From positions 1,736,001 through 1,800,000 of the forward strand of contig NZ_CP036292.1 of the NCBI RefSeq assembly GCF_007751715.1: a stretch of DNA of 64,000 bases, written 5' to 3'. The first letter of the stretch is position 1. Every line of letters starts with the position of its first letter. Positions 36,364 to 44,294 of the stretch are shown here, one piece after another. Made by a program: the position numbers and the translations under genes. The notes under the pieces are model-generated. The model worked only from the letters and a program-made list of their open reading frames with translations. It had not been told where the DNA came from and searched no databases. The stretch is from Rosistilla oblonga. GTDB lineage: Bacteria > Planctomycetota > Planctomycetia > Pirellulales > Pirellulaceae.

Positions 36364-36703
36364 AACGTCTCTATTTGGTTGTTATTTACCGATTACCGTT
36401 GGCCGGTCAAAAATCTCTGGACTTTCAAGTGCTCGATGCGGTTTGCGCGAGGTCGTGTCGAGTGACGCTCCTCGCATTCAACGCGTTCGATCTCATCGCC
36501 CTGCAAAGAAACCAATGGTGCAAGCGCCATTGAAGTTCAAATGAGATGTGTTCTGAGAGGGCCGACTATTGGTAAGATTGTGTATTGATATTGCAGCTGG
36601 GTTCATCGCGAATGTCCATTGACCAGATTGAAACACGCCAATACACTGCTCAGTGTGCAGTGTTCGGTTTTAGCAATCAAGTAACCAATCAACAAGTGGG
36701 AAA
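36364..36703. other. Divergent promoter region of the RT locus
   Basis: 340 bases of AT-rich sequence between the helicase-like gene (minus) and the regulator gene (plus). It holds the inverted repeat at 36643-36663 and should contain both promoters. Confidence 0.5.
36643..36663. promoter_or_regulatory. Inverted repeat, candidate operator
   Basis: ACACTGC and GCAGTGT form a 7-bp inverted repeat around the 7-base centre TCAGTGT, which itself partly pairs with the left arm. It lies about 40 bases upstream of the regulator's ATG, in the divergent promoter region, where a MerR-type dimer would bind. Confidence 0.45.
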
Positions 36704-37447
36704 ATGTCAAAAGAGATCACTTCCAAGGAGCTGATGGAAAGCGCAGGTAACGTTTCTCGAAATACATTGACCCAATGGTACAAGTGTAAGCTCATTCCTC
36801 CACCTGAAGTGCGAGCTCATCCGAGTGGCCGGGGCAAGACAAACTATTGGCCATGGTGGGTTGCACACCGCTGCAAACGTATTAAGAAGCTAAGCGACGA
36901 AGGCAGGTCTCGAGCCGAGATTCTAGCCCTAATCGGATCGAACTGGGAATTTGAAGAAGAACAGGCCAAGCTGGAAAAAAAGCGAGAGCGTCGGAGTTTT
37001 GCGAAGATTTGCCAGGATACCGAACGTATAAACGCCATTACCGAGATTCGAGAAAGAATAAACGATGAGATACTAGATTGGTCACGGCGATTGGGCAGAG
37101 AGGCCCGCGATGTGACGACCCAAACATTTGAACCAAATATGATCAATCAATGTCTCGAAATGATCAACGAAGGTTTCAGGCCAGTGCTTGTGCTGCACGA
37201 TGAAGGGGTTGCTTTAACATCAGACGTCGCTGTAGCGCATCAAATTACGAACCTCACCAGCCCCAACGAGTCAATTTTGGTCATTCCACTGTCTCGTACT
37301 ATCGCCCGTTTACTCGACGAAGCTGCCGTGGCTTTTTCGAGAGCTCAGATTTGCCTGCCGGGGACTGTCCGCGATATCGAAGGAGAGAAGATTGTCGAGC
37401 GTGATTTTAAACTTGTTGGTGAATGGGGATTCGAAGTGGGGCCGTGA
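36704..37447 (+). CDS. MerR-like helix-turn-helix regulator
   Basis: 247 residues with a winged-helix N-terminus of MerR type: a helix-turn-helix (TSKELMESAGNVSRNTLTQW), the KLIPPPEVRA turn, and YWPWWVAHRCKRIKKLSDEGRSRAEILALI as wing and second helix pair. A charged linker (FEEEQAKLEKKRERRS) precedes a C-terminal domain of about 120 residues (PVLVLHDEGVALTSDVAVAHQI, and RTIARLLDEAAVAFSRAQICLP) that is not a known metal-sensing domain. The ATG has a weak GTGGG site. Divergent orientation to the helicase-like/RT operon suggests it controls it. Confidence 0.68.
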   Translation: MSKEITSKELMESAGNVSRNTLTQWYKCKLIPPPEVRAHPSGRGKTNYWPWWVAHRCKRIKKLSDEGRSRAEILALIGSNWEFEEEQAKLEKKRERRSFAKICQDTERINAITEIRERINDEILDWSRRLGREARDVTTQTFEPNMINQCLEMINEGFRPVLVLHDEGVALTSDVAVAHQITNLTSPNESILVIPLSRTIARLLDEAAVAFSRAQICLPGTVRDIEGEKIVERDFKLVGEWGFEVGP

Positions 37448-38866
37448 GGGCAATCAAACAAAGATCCAGCCAGAAAAATGCAAAATGCCTGGGTGAAACC
37501 CGTGGAAATGCTCAGCGTTTTCCGAAGGCCAACCCCGGTGGAAAGTGCCTCGCCGTGCGAATCTATATTGCCCCGACCATGGTCCCCTGCTTTCTTCAGT
37601 CGGGCGAGTCAGGCGTTCTGTTGTGCCGAGCTGCCACCAAACGCAGGCGGTTCAAGTTGACTCGCATTTTTTGAGTCATCCGGCTTAACGTGTCTGCAAT
37701 TGGGCAGTCCGTTTTGTTGCATTGCGCACTCGTATTTTCGTCGTAGATGCGTGCACTGCGGTATGCGAGATAGCTTACCTGCAGACGATCACTCCGAGCC
37801 ATATAGATGCTCAGGAAGAGTGGCTCTGCAGTCTTGTTCCGCCATCGTATATCGCCTGCCGCAAAGATCTCTTTAGCATGCGTCCAACTAGGTATTGCTC
37901 TGCTGTTGAAAACCCTCGCTGCCGATCTTTTTCACGTTGTCGAGTTGTTCTTTGATGGCCTAGCGATCTGAAGTTGCTTTCAACGATGCTTCAACACGTG
38001 GCAGACGCGATGTGCCGATGTTTCCCATACAATTGCCACAGGGATACTGCAAGTTGTCCTATGGCTGCATTGCACCGACTATTGCGTTGGTTGCCAGAGG
38101 TCTTTTATTGCGGTGCGCGCCTGTCAATTCTGGACGTGGGGAGCGGCCCAACTACCAAACTCAGCTTAAGTTGGCGCGACTGGTTTGACGGTGTCGATCT
38201 TTGCGGTTCTTGTGAGGCCGGTCACGCACGCTTGGTTTGTTCTGAGCTTGGAGAGGGCCTGCGGAGCCGTTTCAATTGTCCATCCTTGCCCCTTTCAGAT
38301 TTGGAGTGGCGTGTGACGCTCTAATTTCTCCGAGCCACTTTTCTGGCGATATCGATTAGTCAGCAATTATCCGTTCGCCGAATATGGAATTTTGTGAATT
38401 GACGACGTTGTGTTAGGCAATCATTCCGGTTGGCGCAACAGAATCTGCCACAGCGAGAACGGACGTTCAGAAAAAAAAAGTAGCTGGATGGAATTTTGCG
38501 GATCTAGGTGCAGCTGCATGTGAATCCTGGCGGTTAGAGTTTAAAGGGGACCTCTTTGGCCGGGCGTTCTATCTGGCCTCTCGGGGGCTGAATACGGATT
38601 CACTCACGATTCGAGGAGAGAACTGAAAATGTCCAGGAGGTTAAGATGCGTAAAGTTGTGACGCAACTCTCTCCCGGTAAAGGGTTTACGGCAGACTTGT
38701 TTGCAAGTGAGGACCTCTGGACTTGCAATAAGTAACACCGTTGGCGGGCCTCAATGGGGCTTCGCGTCGCACGCAACGCCTACCGAAGAGTTCTTGCATG
38801 CAAAATGCCGGCTGCTTCACGGGGGAAGCCCGCCGATTTAGCAGAGCTCGCGGGCCTGTGATAGCT
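37448..38866. other. Gene-poor low-GC stretch
   Basis: About 1.4 kb in which only one frame (37974-38324) has any protein-like signal, described separately. No tRNA, array or insertion sequence was seen. Confidence 0.4.
37974..38324 (+). pseudogene. Possible remnant of a SAM-dependent methyltransferase
   Basis: The 116-residue frame contains ARLSILDVGSGPTTKLSLSW, which resembles methyltransferase motif I, followed by WRDWFDGVDLCGS, close to the motif II acidic strand. The rest of the fold is missing and the N-terminus looks non-coding, so at most this is a truncated remnant. Chance resemblance cannot be excluded. Confidence 0.22.
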
Positions 38867-38904
38867 AAAAAAAGAGCCCGTTCCGTCACCGACAGGACGG
38901 GCTC
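38867..38904 (-). terminator. Intrinsic terminator at the 3' end of the Ycf35/Ycf46 gene block
   Basis: On the minus strand GAGCCCGTCC pairs with GGAACGGGCTC-type sequence and is followed by seven T. It lies 27 bases after the stop of the 46-residue ORF and closes the block. Confidence 0.85.
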
Positions 38905-38930
38905 AAGTGCGTCCAGAGACGCATCGTAGC

Positions 38931-39071
38931 TCAGCGCCGACCGCACTTACTGCACGGCTTGCGGCTCGCGCGACGACGTGCCGGTGCTGGGCGTGGTGAG
39001 CTGCCTCGGGCCCTTTGCAAGCCGTAGATCGTGGCAACGATACAGGCGCCGTAGAGGATCAAATCTTGCAT
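38931..39071 (-). CDS. Small 46-residue basic protein
   Basis: Opens at the ATG at 39071 with a short hydrophobic N-terminus (MQDLILYGACIVATIYGLQ), continues Pro/Arg-rich and ends with a CxxC pair (KPCSKCGRR). It ends 27 bases before a strong terminator. The gene is in the block headed by DUF1257, and its upstream spacing to the 53-residue ORF is now interrupted by the IS630 element. Function unknown; the size and N-terminus suggest a membrane-associated peptide. Confidence 0.5.
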   Translation of the reverse strand: MQDLILYGACIVATIYGLQRARGSSPRPAPARRRASRKPCSKCGRR

Positions 39072-39194
39072 GTTCTGAACCCAATAAAAGGAGTGTTACC
39101 CTAGTGCTTTGTCAGCCTTAGGAATTGGGGTTTCCTGAATTGGAAGAATCCGGGAGTTTGTGGGTCGATTGCCCCACGAGTCACGGAGGATTCG

Positions 39195-39638
39195 ATGATT
39201 AAGAAGTATATCGTTCGGCTTTCGGATACAGAACGGGAAGAACTGAAGGCGATTGTAAAGAAGCTGAAAGGCTCCTCGCAGAAGGTACGGCGGGCGATGA
39301 TCCTTCTCAAAGCTGACACGGAAGGACCTGGCTGGAGCGACGCCAAAATCGCGGAAGCTTTGGCGTGTCGGATTCAGACCGTGGAGAATCTTCGCAAACG
39401 TTTGGTGACCGAAGGGTTCGATACGGCGCTGCACGGGAAACCGCGTTTGAGCGCCCCGCGAGAGAAGACGCTTGACGGAAAGCAAGAAGCGAAAGTGATC
39501 GCCTTGCGGTTGGGGAAACCTCACAAAGGGTTCGCGAGTTGGTCGCTGCGTCTGTTGGCAGACCACGTGGTAGAACTGGGGATCGTGGACTCGATCAGCT
39601 ACGAAACCGTTCGCCAAACGCTTAAAAAAACGGCATGA
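39195..39638 (+). CDS. IS630-family transposase, N-terminal frame (OrfA)
   Basis: 147 residues with a helix-turn-helix DNA-binding domain (KAIVKKLKGSSQKVRRAMIL; WSDAKIAEALACRIQTVENL) and the start of the catalytic domain (YETVRQTLKK). It ends at a TGA eight bases past a run of seven A (39624-39630), with the second frame in -1 phase, so a programmed -1 slip would give the full transposase. Confidence 0.88.
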   Translation: MIKKYIVRLSDTEREELKAIVKKLKGSSQKVRRAMILLKADTEGPGWSDAKIAEALACRIQTVENLRKRLVTEGFDTALHGKPRLSAPREKTLDGKQEAKVIALRLGKPHKGFASWSLRLLADHVVELGIVDSISYETVRQTLKKTA

Positions 39639-40330
39639 CCAATCGCAAGATCCAGTATTGGGTGATTCCACCCGACGCCGACTCCGAATTTGTAGCGTGC
39701 ATGGAAGAAGTCCTAGATACCTACGAAGAACCGTATGATTCGGACTATCCCGTGGTGTGCATGGACGAACAGCCGGTCCAGCTTCACAAAGAGACGCGAA
39801 CGCCGATCCCGGCGACCCGCAATCATGCTCGACGCGTCGATTACGAGTATGAACGGTGCGGAACCGCCAGCGTGTTCATGTTCACCGAGCCGCTGGCCGG
39901 ATGGAGAGAAGTCACCGTGCGTCCAAAGCGAACCAAGGTCGATTGGGCCATCGAAATGGAGGCACTGCTGACGACACGCTACAAAAAGGCGAAGAAGATC
40001 ATCCTGGTATGTGACAATCTCAATACCCACACCAAAGGCGCCTTCTACGAGGCCTTTAAGCCAGAAAAAGCCCGTGCCTTGGTTCGTCGCATCGAGTTCC
40101 GTTACACACCCAAGCATGGAAGTTGGCTCAACGCGGCTGAGAACGAACTCAGTTCAATGACGCGGCAGTGTATCAACGGTCGTCGATTCGCGACGATTGC
40201 GCCGCTGAGAAAGGAAACACAGGCGTGGTCCTCACACTCAAACAGAAGACAGCGTGGCGTTGACTGGCAATTCCAAGTCAAAGATGCGAGAACAAAACTA
40301 AAATCCCTCTACCCCAAAATCAAAGCCTGA
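39635..40330 (+). CDS. IS630-family transposase, catalytic frame (OrfB)
   Basis: 231 residues with the DDE superfamily fold: the first acid in PVVCMDEQPVQL, the second in KKIILVCDNLNTHT and the Glu in SWLNAAENELSSMTRQ. Conserved WVIPPDADSEFVACMEEVLD is normally joined to the OrfA domain. Its ATG overlaps the OrfA stop (ATGA), so it may also be made on its own, but the A7 slip upstream suggests the fused form is the enzyme. Confidence 0.9.
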   Translation: MTNRKIQYWVIPPDADSEFVACMEEVLDTYEEPYDSDYPVVCMDEQPVQLHKETRTPIPATRNHARRVDYEYERCGTASVFMFTEPLAGWREVTVRPKRTKVDWAIEMEALLTTRYKKAKKIILVCDNLNTHTKGAFYEAFKPEKARALVRRIEFRYTPKHGSWLNAAENELSSMTRQCINGRRFATIAPLRKETQAWSSHSNRRQRGVDWQFQVKDARTKLKSLYPKIKA

Positions 40331-40494
40331 CAAAGCACTAGCCTGTCGAGCACGTTTGCGCACCAGATAACGACGGGTGCGGCCACGATCCAGGCTGTCA
40401 TCGGAGCCCATCCGCCACCTGCGAGCGAGGTGGCTAGGGCAGCAACCCCCAGCCACATGAGGAACTGGAGCGATCCTTGAAGTTGATTGTTCAT
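40309..40494 (-). CDS. Small membrane protein, 3' end altered by IS630 insertion
   Basis: 61 residues from the ATG at 40494, with two hydrophobic segments (LMWLGVAALATSLAGGGW and MTAWIVAAPVVIWCANVL). The IS630 element entered at the codon before the original stop: removing it and one TA restores LDRLG and a TAA. With the element present, translation reads eight residues into the IS end (VLCQALILG) and stops at 40309. The protein is therefore probably still functional. It belongs to the same minus-strand block as the genes upstream. Function unknown. Confidence 0.6.
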   Translation of the reverse strand: MNNQLQGSLQFLMWLGVAALATSLAGGGWAPMTAWIVAAPVVIWCANVLDRLVLCQALILG

Positions 40495-40581
40495 GGCTTC
40501 CTTGAGGTTGTATGACCCACATCGGCTGACGGTGTGGGAAGGGAGAGGGACGGCACATGTGGCCGCCACGGGGATCGGTCG

Positions 40582-40986
40582 TTAGACCGACAAGAGGTTG
40601 CTTTTCAGCCTGTCGATCAGTTCCGATGCTTGGCTGATAGAGAGTGCGGCGGTCGAGGAAACAGCAAACTCGTCGTGAAGAATGGGGTTAAGGTCGATCC
40701 CCTGGCGTTTGGCCATGGTCTTGATCGCTCCAACCTGCTTTTCGGTTGCCAGCCGAGGGCCTGAGCGATGGTTTGCCGCGAATCCCCTCTGGCCGGGGGA
40801 TGCGGATCGTGCCAAGTCGCCGCCCGAACTACCAGCCAGTCGGACGACCGAATCGCATTGCTGTGCTGTGTGCACCAATTGCGACAGAGCTTGCTGATCG
40901 AACGATTCGATTTCAATGTCAGCTTTGCATGTAACGGAATTGGATTGTGGCGTCGGCTGGCCGACTACAGTGATCGTCAATTTCAT
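40582..40986 (-). CDS. Small protein with ATEKQ-type C-terminal helical domain
   Basis: 134 residues from the ATG at 40986. The N-terminal half (MKLTITVVGQPTPQSNSVTC) is beta-like and ends in a Gly/Ser-rich linker; the C-terminal 50 residues (ATEKQVGAIKTMAKRQGIDL, ISQASELIDRLKSN) match a helical module found at the end of single-strand DNA-annealing and nuclease-associated phage proteins. A nucleic-acid role is therefore possible but not shown. It lies in the DUF1257 block between the JAB-like gene and the IS630-split gene. Confidence 0.6.
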   Translation of the reverse strand: MKLTITVVGQPTPQSNSVTCKADIEIESFDQQALSQLVHTAQQCDSVVRLAGSSGGDLARSASPGQRGFAANHRSGPRLATEKQVGAIKTMAKRQGIDLNPILHDEFAVSSTAALSISQASELIDRLKSNLLSV

Positions 40987-41042
40987 CGAATGAACTTCCA
41001 ATGGATAAGCGGAGGTGAAAGGGATGGGGAAACAACGTTTGC

Positions 41043-41687
41043 TTAAGACGCCACCCATTCGCTCCGACTCCATGCGGCGCCTGTTACGGCCGCAGGGTCG
41101 TGCGATGAGTAGCGGATGGTGTCATCGAACGGATCGTGAATCCGAACCATGGATTCGTACTCTCTGAGCCACGCTTCGTGCAAAGAACCGCTGAATGGTC
41201 GGGCGAAGTCGATGGCTACCTTGAGTTCCTGTTCGCAGCGTGGACCGACACTGGCGACCAGTTTTGCTTTCGTCTCGTCACCTCGAGCGAGCACACTGTG
41301 GGTCCGCCAATTGAACGCTGCATTCAGCTGATCGGTCAGTGCACCGGCGGTCTCGCGAACAGGAGTTTCTGCACGAGGCTTTAACTCGATCCAATGGTGA
41401 TACGAGGACGATGAGGAACTGCTCGCACGCTGGGCCAGTTCTTGCAGCGTCGAAAGTTCTTCATCGGTCAATTCAATTGCTGACGGCGTGCAGACCTGGC
41501 ACGGAAGGGCAACGTCGACCAGACGCATCGGATCGCCAGTCGCCGCGACACCAAAGGCACCAACGCATGTTTCACCTGCATCGCGAAAGAAAAGCAGCTT
41601 GGCCATGCAGTAGGGGGTGAACGTTAAACAGGGCTGGTGGTTGAGAAATTCATCAGCCGTGTCTCTTTTCTTTGGATAGGCGATCAT
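41043..41687 (-). CDS. JAB/MPN-like domain protein lacking the metal motif
   Basis: 214 residues from the ATG at 41687. The core (AKLLFFRDAGETCVGAFGVA, ATGDPMRLVDVALPCQVC, SAIELTDEELSTL) parallels planctomycete JAB-domain proteins, whose next strand normally carries an HTHPG zinc motif. Here the equivalent reads YHHWIELKP and no HxH...D is present, so deubiquitinase-type catalysis is unlikely. A serine tract (SSSSSS) follows the first helix. Located in the DUF1257/AAA block; it may bind a partner protein. Assignment is by resemblance only. Confidence 0.5.
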   Translation of the reverse strand: MIAYPKKRDTADEFLNHQPCLTFTPYCMAKLLFFRDAGETCVGAFGVAATGDPMRLVDVALPCQVCTPSAIELTDEELSTLQELAQRASSSSSSSYHHWIELKPRAETPVRETAGALTDQLNAAFNWRTHSVLARGDETKAKLVASVGPRCEQELKVAIDFARPFSGSLHEAWLREYESMVRIHDPFDDTIRYSSHDPAAVTGAAWSRSEWVAS

Positions 41688-41821
41688 GAGTCAGCTTCCC
41701 GGTGAATTGTTTTGAGTAGGTGACGTTGTTCCGCCGGCGGCCACGGCGGAAATATCGACAACCAGCGACACGCTGGACGTGCCGCTGGCGGTAAATAACA
41801 ACGCCCAGTCGGTAGACGGAT

Positions 41822-42037
41822 TTAGTGGGTTGCGAAGTCGATGAATTCGTCTTCATTACACGCCTCTTGCTGCGTTTGGAACTCGTCCCAGTCGATGACG
41901 TGGGGGCCGAGAAGTTCGGCATCGGGGTCGTTGATCGTTTCGGATGGATCTGCGACCAAAAAGCCGAGCCGTTTGACGGTAGCGATTGTCTCGCCCGTGA
42001 CACGTGAGATATCTCGATAAAGATCTGCCTGTAACAT
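41822..42037 (-). CDS. Unknown 71-residue acidic protein
   Basis: The ATG at 42037 is 31 bases downstream of a terminator at 42069-42114. The product (LYRDISRVTGETIATVKRLG, then DPDAELLGPHVIDWDEFQTQ) begins with a helix-turn-helix-like segment and ends with a very acidic tail. Size and sequence suggest a small adaptor or DNA-binding protein. No family recognised. It belongs to the same minus-strand block. Confidence 0.58.
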   Translation of the reverse strand: MLQADLYRDISRVTGETIATVKRLGFLVADPSETINDPDAELLGPHVIDWDEFQTQQEACNEDEFIDFATH

Positions 42038-42068
42038 GTGTGTTCTCCAATGCTTGGAAGTGAAAACG

Positions 42069-42114
42069 AAAAAAGCCCGTATCGGATGGCACAACGCCAT
42101 CCTGTACGGGCTTA
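42069..42114 (-). terminator. Intrinsic terminator inside the gene block
   Basis: The minus strand reads AGCCCGTAcAGGATGGC, a short loop, GCCATCC and gATACGGGCT followed by six T. It separates the 85-residue gene from the 71-residue gene, so readthrough or a downstream promoter is needed for the latter. Confidence 0.85.
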
Positions 42115-42137
42115 GGGAAACCTGAAATGCAAGTGAC

Positions 42138-42395
42138 TCAGTCGAGGTTCGACAGGAGCCAGTTCTCATGAAGCCAAGCAACCTCCGCTGCCAGGGCTTC
42201 GCTTCGGTTGTCGAACGGTCCCAGCAACGGGCCATCGACGGGGGAAAGGTCGGCCATCCATTGACCTTCCTGGTTAGGCTCGACGTGCGAGCCACGTTGA
42301 ATATCGAGCGTGCCGATGGAAGCGAGGTTTATCGTTTCCCCGTACACGCTCTTCACGCGACCAGAAGCCGTCACCACGATTTGCATGATCGTCAC
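42138..42395 (-). CDS. Unknown 85-residue protein (DUF2997-like opening)
   Basis: Starts with a GTG at 42395 overlapping the upstream stop (GTGA), or an ATG at 42386 (MQIVVTASGRVKSVYGE). The opening strand, MQIVVTASGRV, resembles that of the DUF2997 protein in the same block (MKTIEIIVTADGQSRV), perhaps a paralogous fold. The C-terminus contains RSEALAAEVAWLHENWL. Function unknown. It is closed by the terminator at 42069-42114. Confidence 0.6.
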   Translation of the reverse strand: MTIMQIVVTASGRVKSVYGETINLASIGTLDIQRGSHVEPNQEGQWMADLSPVDGPLLGPFDNRSEALAAEVAWLHENWLLSNLD

Positions 42396-43339
42396 CGAGG
42401 GCGTCGCAGGATATTGCGGCGGGGACGGTCGACCATCATCCCATCGAGCGATGACTGAACCGCAGCCAGCTGGCTGCTGATGCGCTGCCGAAGCGTATCG
42501 TTGTCGCGAAGTGTTTGAGGTGCCACGCCGTCGATGACTTGGCGGGCACGTTCCACGACCTGCTCAAGTTCTTCGTTGGAACCGATGTTCAAACGTTTGA
42601 ATCGCTCGAAGAACTCGGTCAGGTTATCGATCGCTGAATCGCGAAATACTTTAGGTGTGCCATCAGCTGCCCCCGCCAGCCGTTCGGCAAGGTGTTCGAC
42701 CATCCTGCTGAGTTCCTCCGTGAACGCGATCTCGGCCAGCTGTACCGCTTCGTCGAACCGCGACTTTACGCGGTCGCACTCTTCCTGGTAAAGCTGTGGA
42801 TTGAGGCGTCGCAAGTACTCTGGCGGCTCAACGCTGGGGAAGTCCCAGCCGATCTCGAACAGGCCCCGAAGCGTTGTCGGATAATCGCTCTCGTTAAAGA
42901 GATCCCCCAGCCGGTTGCGTGCCTCGTATTTCAGTTCGTCAAAGCGAGCATCGAGCGCCTCGACCGCTTCGGCCAACTGCGATTGAAACTGCAACATCCG
43001 CACATTGATTTCATCGAGCGTCCCTTGCGGAACCAACCGAATTCCGGATTCGGGATAAGGCAGACTCGTTCCTTTGAAAAAGGAATTCACCTGCGTGCGG
43101 ACTGCGGTCACGGCTCGAAAGCTCGGATCGCCGGTGTCGATAAGCTTTTTTCCGGCGCTGAGATACTTTCCCTCCGCATGGAATGTATCGGCCGCTTGAG
43201 CTTTCTGCTCACGAGACAGCGACTTGCGAGTTCCGAACCAGGTGTACGAAATCCGCATTGCTGCCATCGTGGCTCGCAGCTGATGTCCGTGATTCGATTG
43301 CGTCACCTGGGATGGAGGCTCTTCTGTAAGTGTTTGCAT
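42392..43339 (-). CDS. Unknown 315-residue helical protein (possibly DUF3150-like)
   Basis: The ATG at 43339 is preferred over a longer frame that reads through the terminator at 43376-43406. The protein is mostly helical and charged: a conserved-looking N-terminus (ISYTWFGTRKSLSREQKAQA; GKKLIDTGDPSFRAVTAVRT; FFKGTSLPYPESGIRLVP) and a long amphipathic middle. The segment FFKGTSLPYPESGIRLVP recalls phage-type DUF3150 proteins that accompany AAA ATPases, but this is tentative. It is coupled by GTGA overlap to the next small gene. Confidence 0.62.
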   Translation of the reverse strand: MQTLTEEPPSQVTQSNHGHQLRATMAAMRISYTWFGTRKSLSREQKAQAADTFHAEGKYLSAGKKLIDTGDPSFRAVTAVRTQVNSFFKGTSLPYPESGIRLVPQGTLDEINVRMLQFQSQLAEAVEALDARFDELKYEARNRLGDLFNESDYPTTLRGLFEIGWDFPSVEPPEYLRRLNPQLYQEECDRVKSRFDEAVQLAEIAFTEELSRMVEHLAERLAGAADGTPKVFRDSAIDNLTEFFERFKRLNIGSNEELEQVVERARQVIDGVAPQTLRDNDTLRQRISSQLAAVQSSLDGMMVDRPRRNILRRPR

Positions 43340-43375
43340 TGAAATCTCTTTTAAGTTCAGTGTCGGGGGAAAACG

Positions 43376-43406
43376 AAAAAAGGCCCGTTCCGTATGGAAT
43401 GGGCCT
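43376..43406 (-). terminator. Intrinsic terminator upstream of the 315-residue gene
   Basis: AGGCCCATTCC pairs with GGAACGGGCCT (one A-C mismatch) around ATAC, followed by six T on the minus strand. It lies 55 bases after the stop of the membrane protein gene and 37 bases before the next start. Confidence 0.85.
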
Positions 43407-43460
43407 ATTGGGTTTGGATCGCGAAACTGAGCGAACATTGCGTCGACGCGGGACGCTCAG

Positions 43461-44294
43461 CTATTCAGTTGCTGTCTGATAGATCGAGCTTGAAATTTCA
43501 TCAACTTCTGGCATCCAGCCTTCAAGCCGACTTGGTGTCGACAGGTATCTCGCTTCGACGATGTGCTCGGGAAACTCATGGCATTCCACCAACACGTCGA
43601 TATTCGAAGGGCCGGCGGCGTAGGTGAACTTCTGCCGAGTCAGAGGGTGCCCGTTGATGCTGGTCACCAGCAGTTCGCTAGCTGTTGCATCAGGGACTTC
43701 GGCGTGAAAAACAGCGGCAAGGTTTTCAGCATGCTCTCGAAGGATCTGTGCAGCCACATCTTTCCGGGGGCTCACTGCCATTACGAAAAGAAGGTCGCGA
43801 GGCGTATCGAGCATCTGTATGGCACCCGGAGCGAGAGGAGATGAATTCTCAGCTTCAAAGCTCTTCGGGCATTGGACGACAAACCCGTCGCTGGTGACTT
43901 GGATCGCCTGCCATTCTTGTTGTTGTTTGTTTGAGATATCTCTTGCGGCAGAGAAAACAACACCGACTGCCGCAACCAAAATGAAGCCTACGGCCAATGC
44001 GCCTCCGATTCGCCTTAGCTTGGGACTGGCATCTGGTTCAACCCGCGTCGGCAAGACATAGTTCAACACGCGTGCCGAGAACGCGAAGAGAGCAGAAATC
44101 AGCATGGCCATCATTGCGATCGATACAACGACACTTGGGAACGGTCCCAAGACCGGGCCGAATACACCGAAGAGACTAATCGCCCAGACCATTCCCAAGA
44201 TCCCGAACGACAATATGGCATAGCTGAACCAAGGTAGTCGTCGGAGTGAAGTCAGACGTGAGTCGCGCGGCTGATCTGCCGGATCATTTTCCAT
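43461..44294 (-). CDS. Membrane protein with exported C-terminal domain, unknown
   Basis: 277 residues. Three hydrophobic segments lie at about 27-47, 55-80 and 95-118 (AILSFGILGMVWAISLFGVF; VVVSIAMMAMLISALFAFSA; GALAVGFILVAAVGVVFSAA). The C-terminal 150 residues are soluble (FVVQCPKSFEAENSSPLAPG; DVLVECHEFPEHIVEARYLS), probably on the outer face of the inner membrane. Family not recognised. It is bounded by a terminator downstream and about 300 bases of non-coding sequence upstream. Confidence 0.68.
   Translation of the reverse strand: MENDPADQPRDSRLTSLRRLPWFSYAILSFGILGMVWAISLFGVFGPVLGPFPSVVVSIAMMAMLISALFAFSARVLNYVLPTRVEPDASPKLRRIGGALAVGFILVAAVGVVFSAARDISNKQQQEWQAIQVTSDGFVVQCPKSFEAENSSPLAPGAIQMLDTPRDLLFVMAVSPRKDVAAQILREHAENLAAVFHAEVPDATASELLVTSINGHPLTRQKFTYAAGPSNIDVLVECHEFPEHIVEARYLSTPSRLEGWMPEVDEISSSIYQTATE

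Larger units (their letters stand above)
39104..40338 (+). mobile_element. IS630-family insertion sequence (1,235 bp), apparently complete
   Basis: Terminal inverted repeats begin GTGCTTTGTCAG on both sides (about 27 bp with a few mismatches; left 39104, right ending 40338) and the element is flanked by the TA duplication typical of the IS630/Tc1 group (39102-39103 and 40339-40340). It carries two overlapping transposase frames. It has inserted at the very end of a small membrane protein gene, splitting the gene block on the minus strand. Confidence 0.92.

Noticed and set aside
41688-41821. A possible tiny frame between the 71-residue and JAB-like genes
   Set aside because: The open frame lacks an ATG or GTG start with a ribosome-binding site, so the stretch is left as intergenic.
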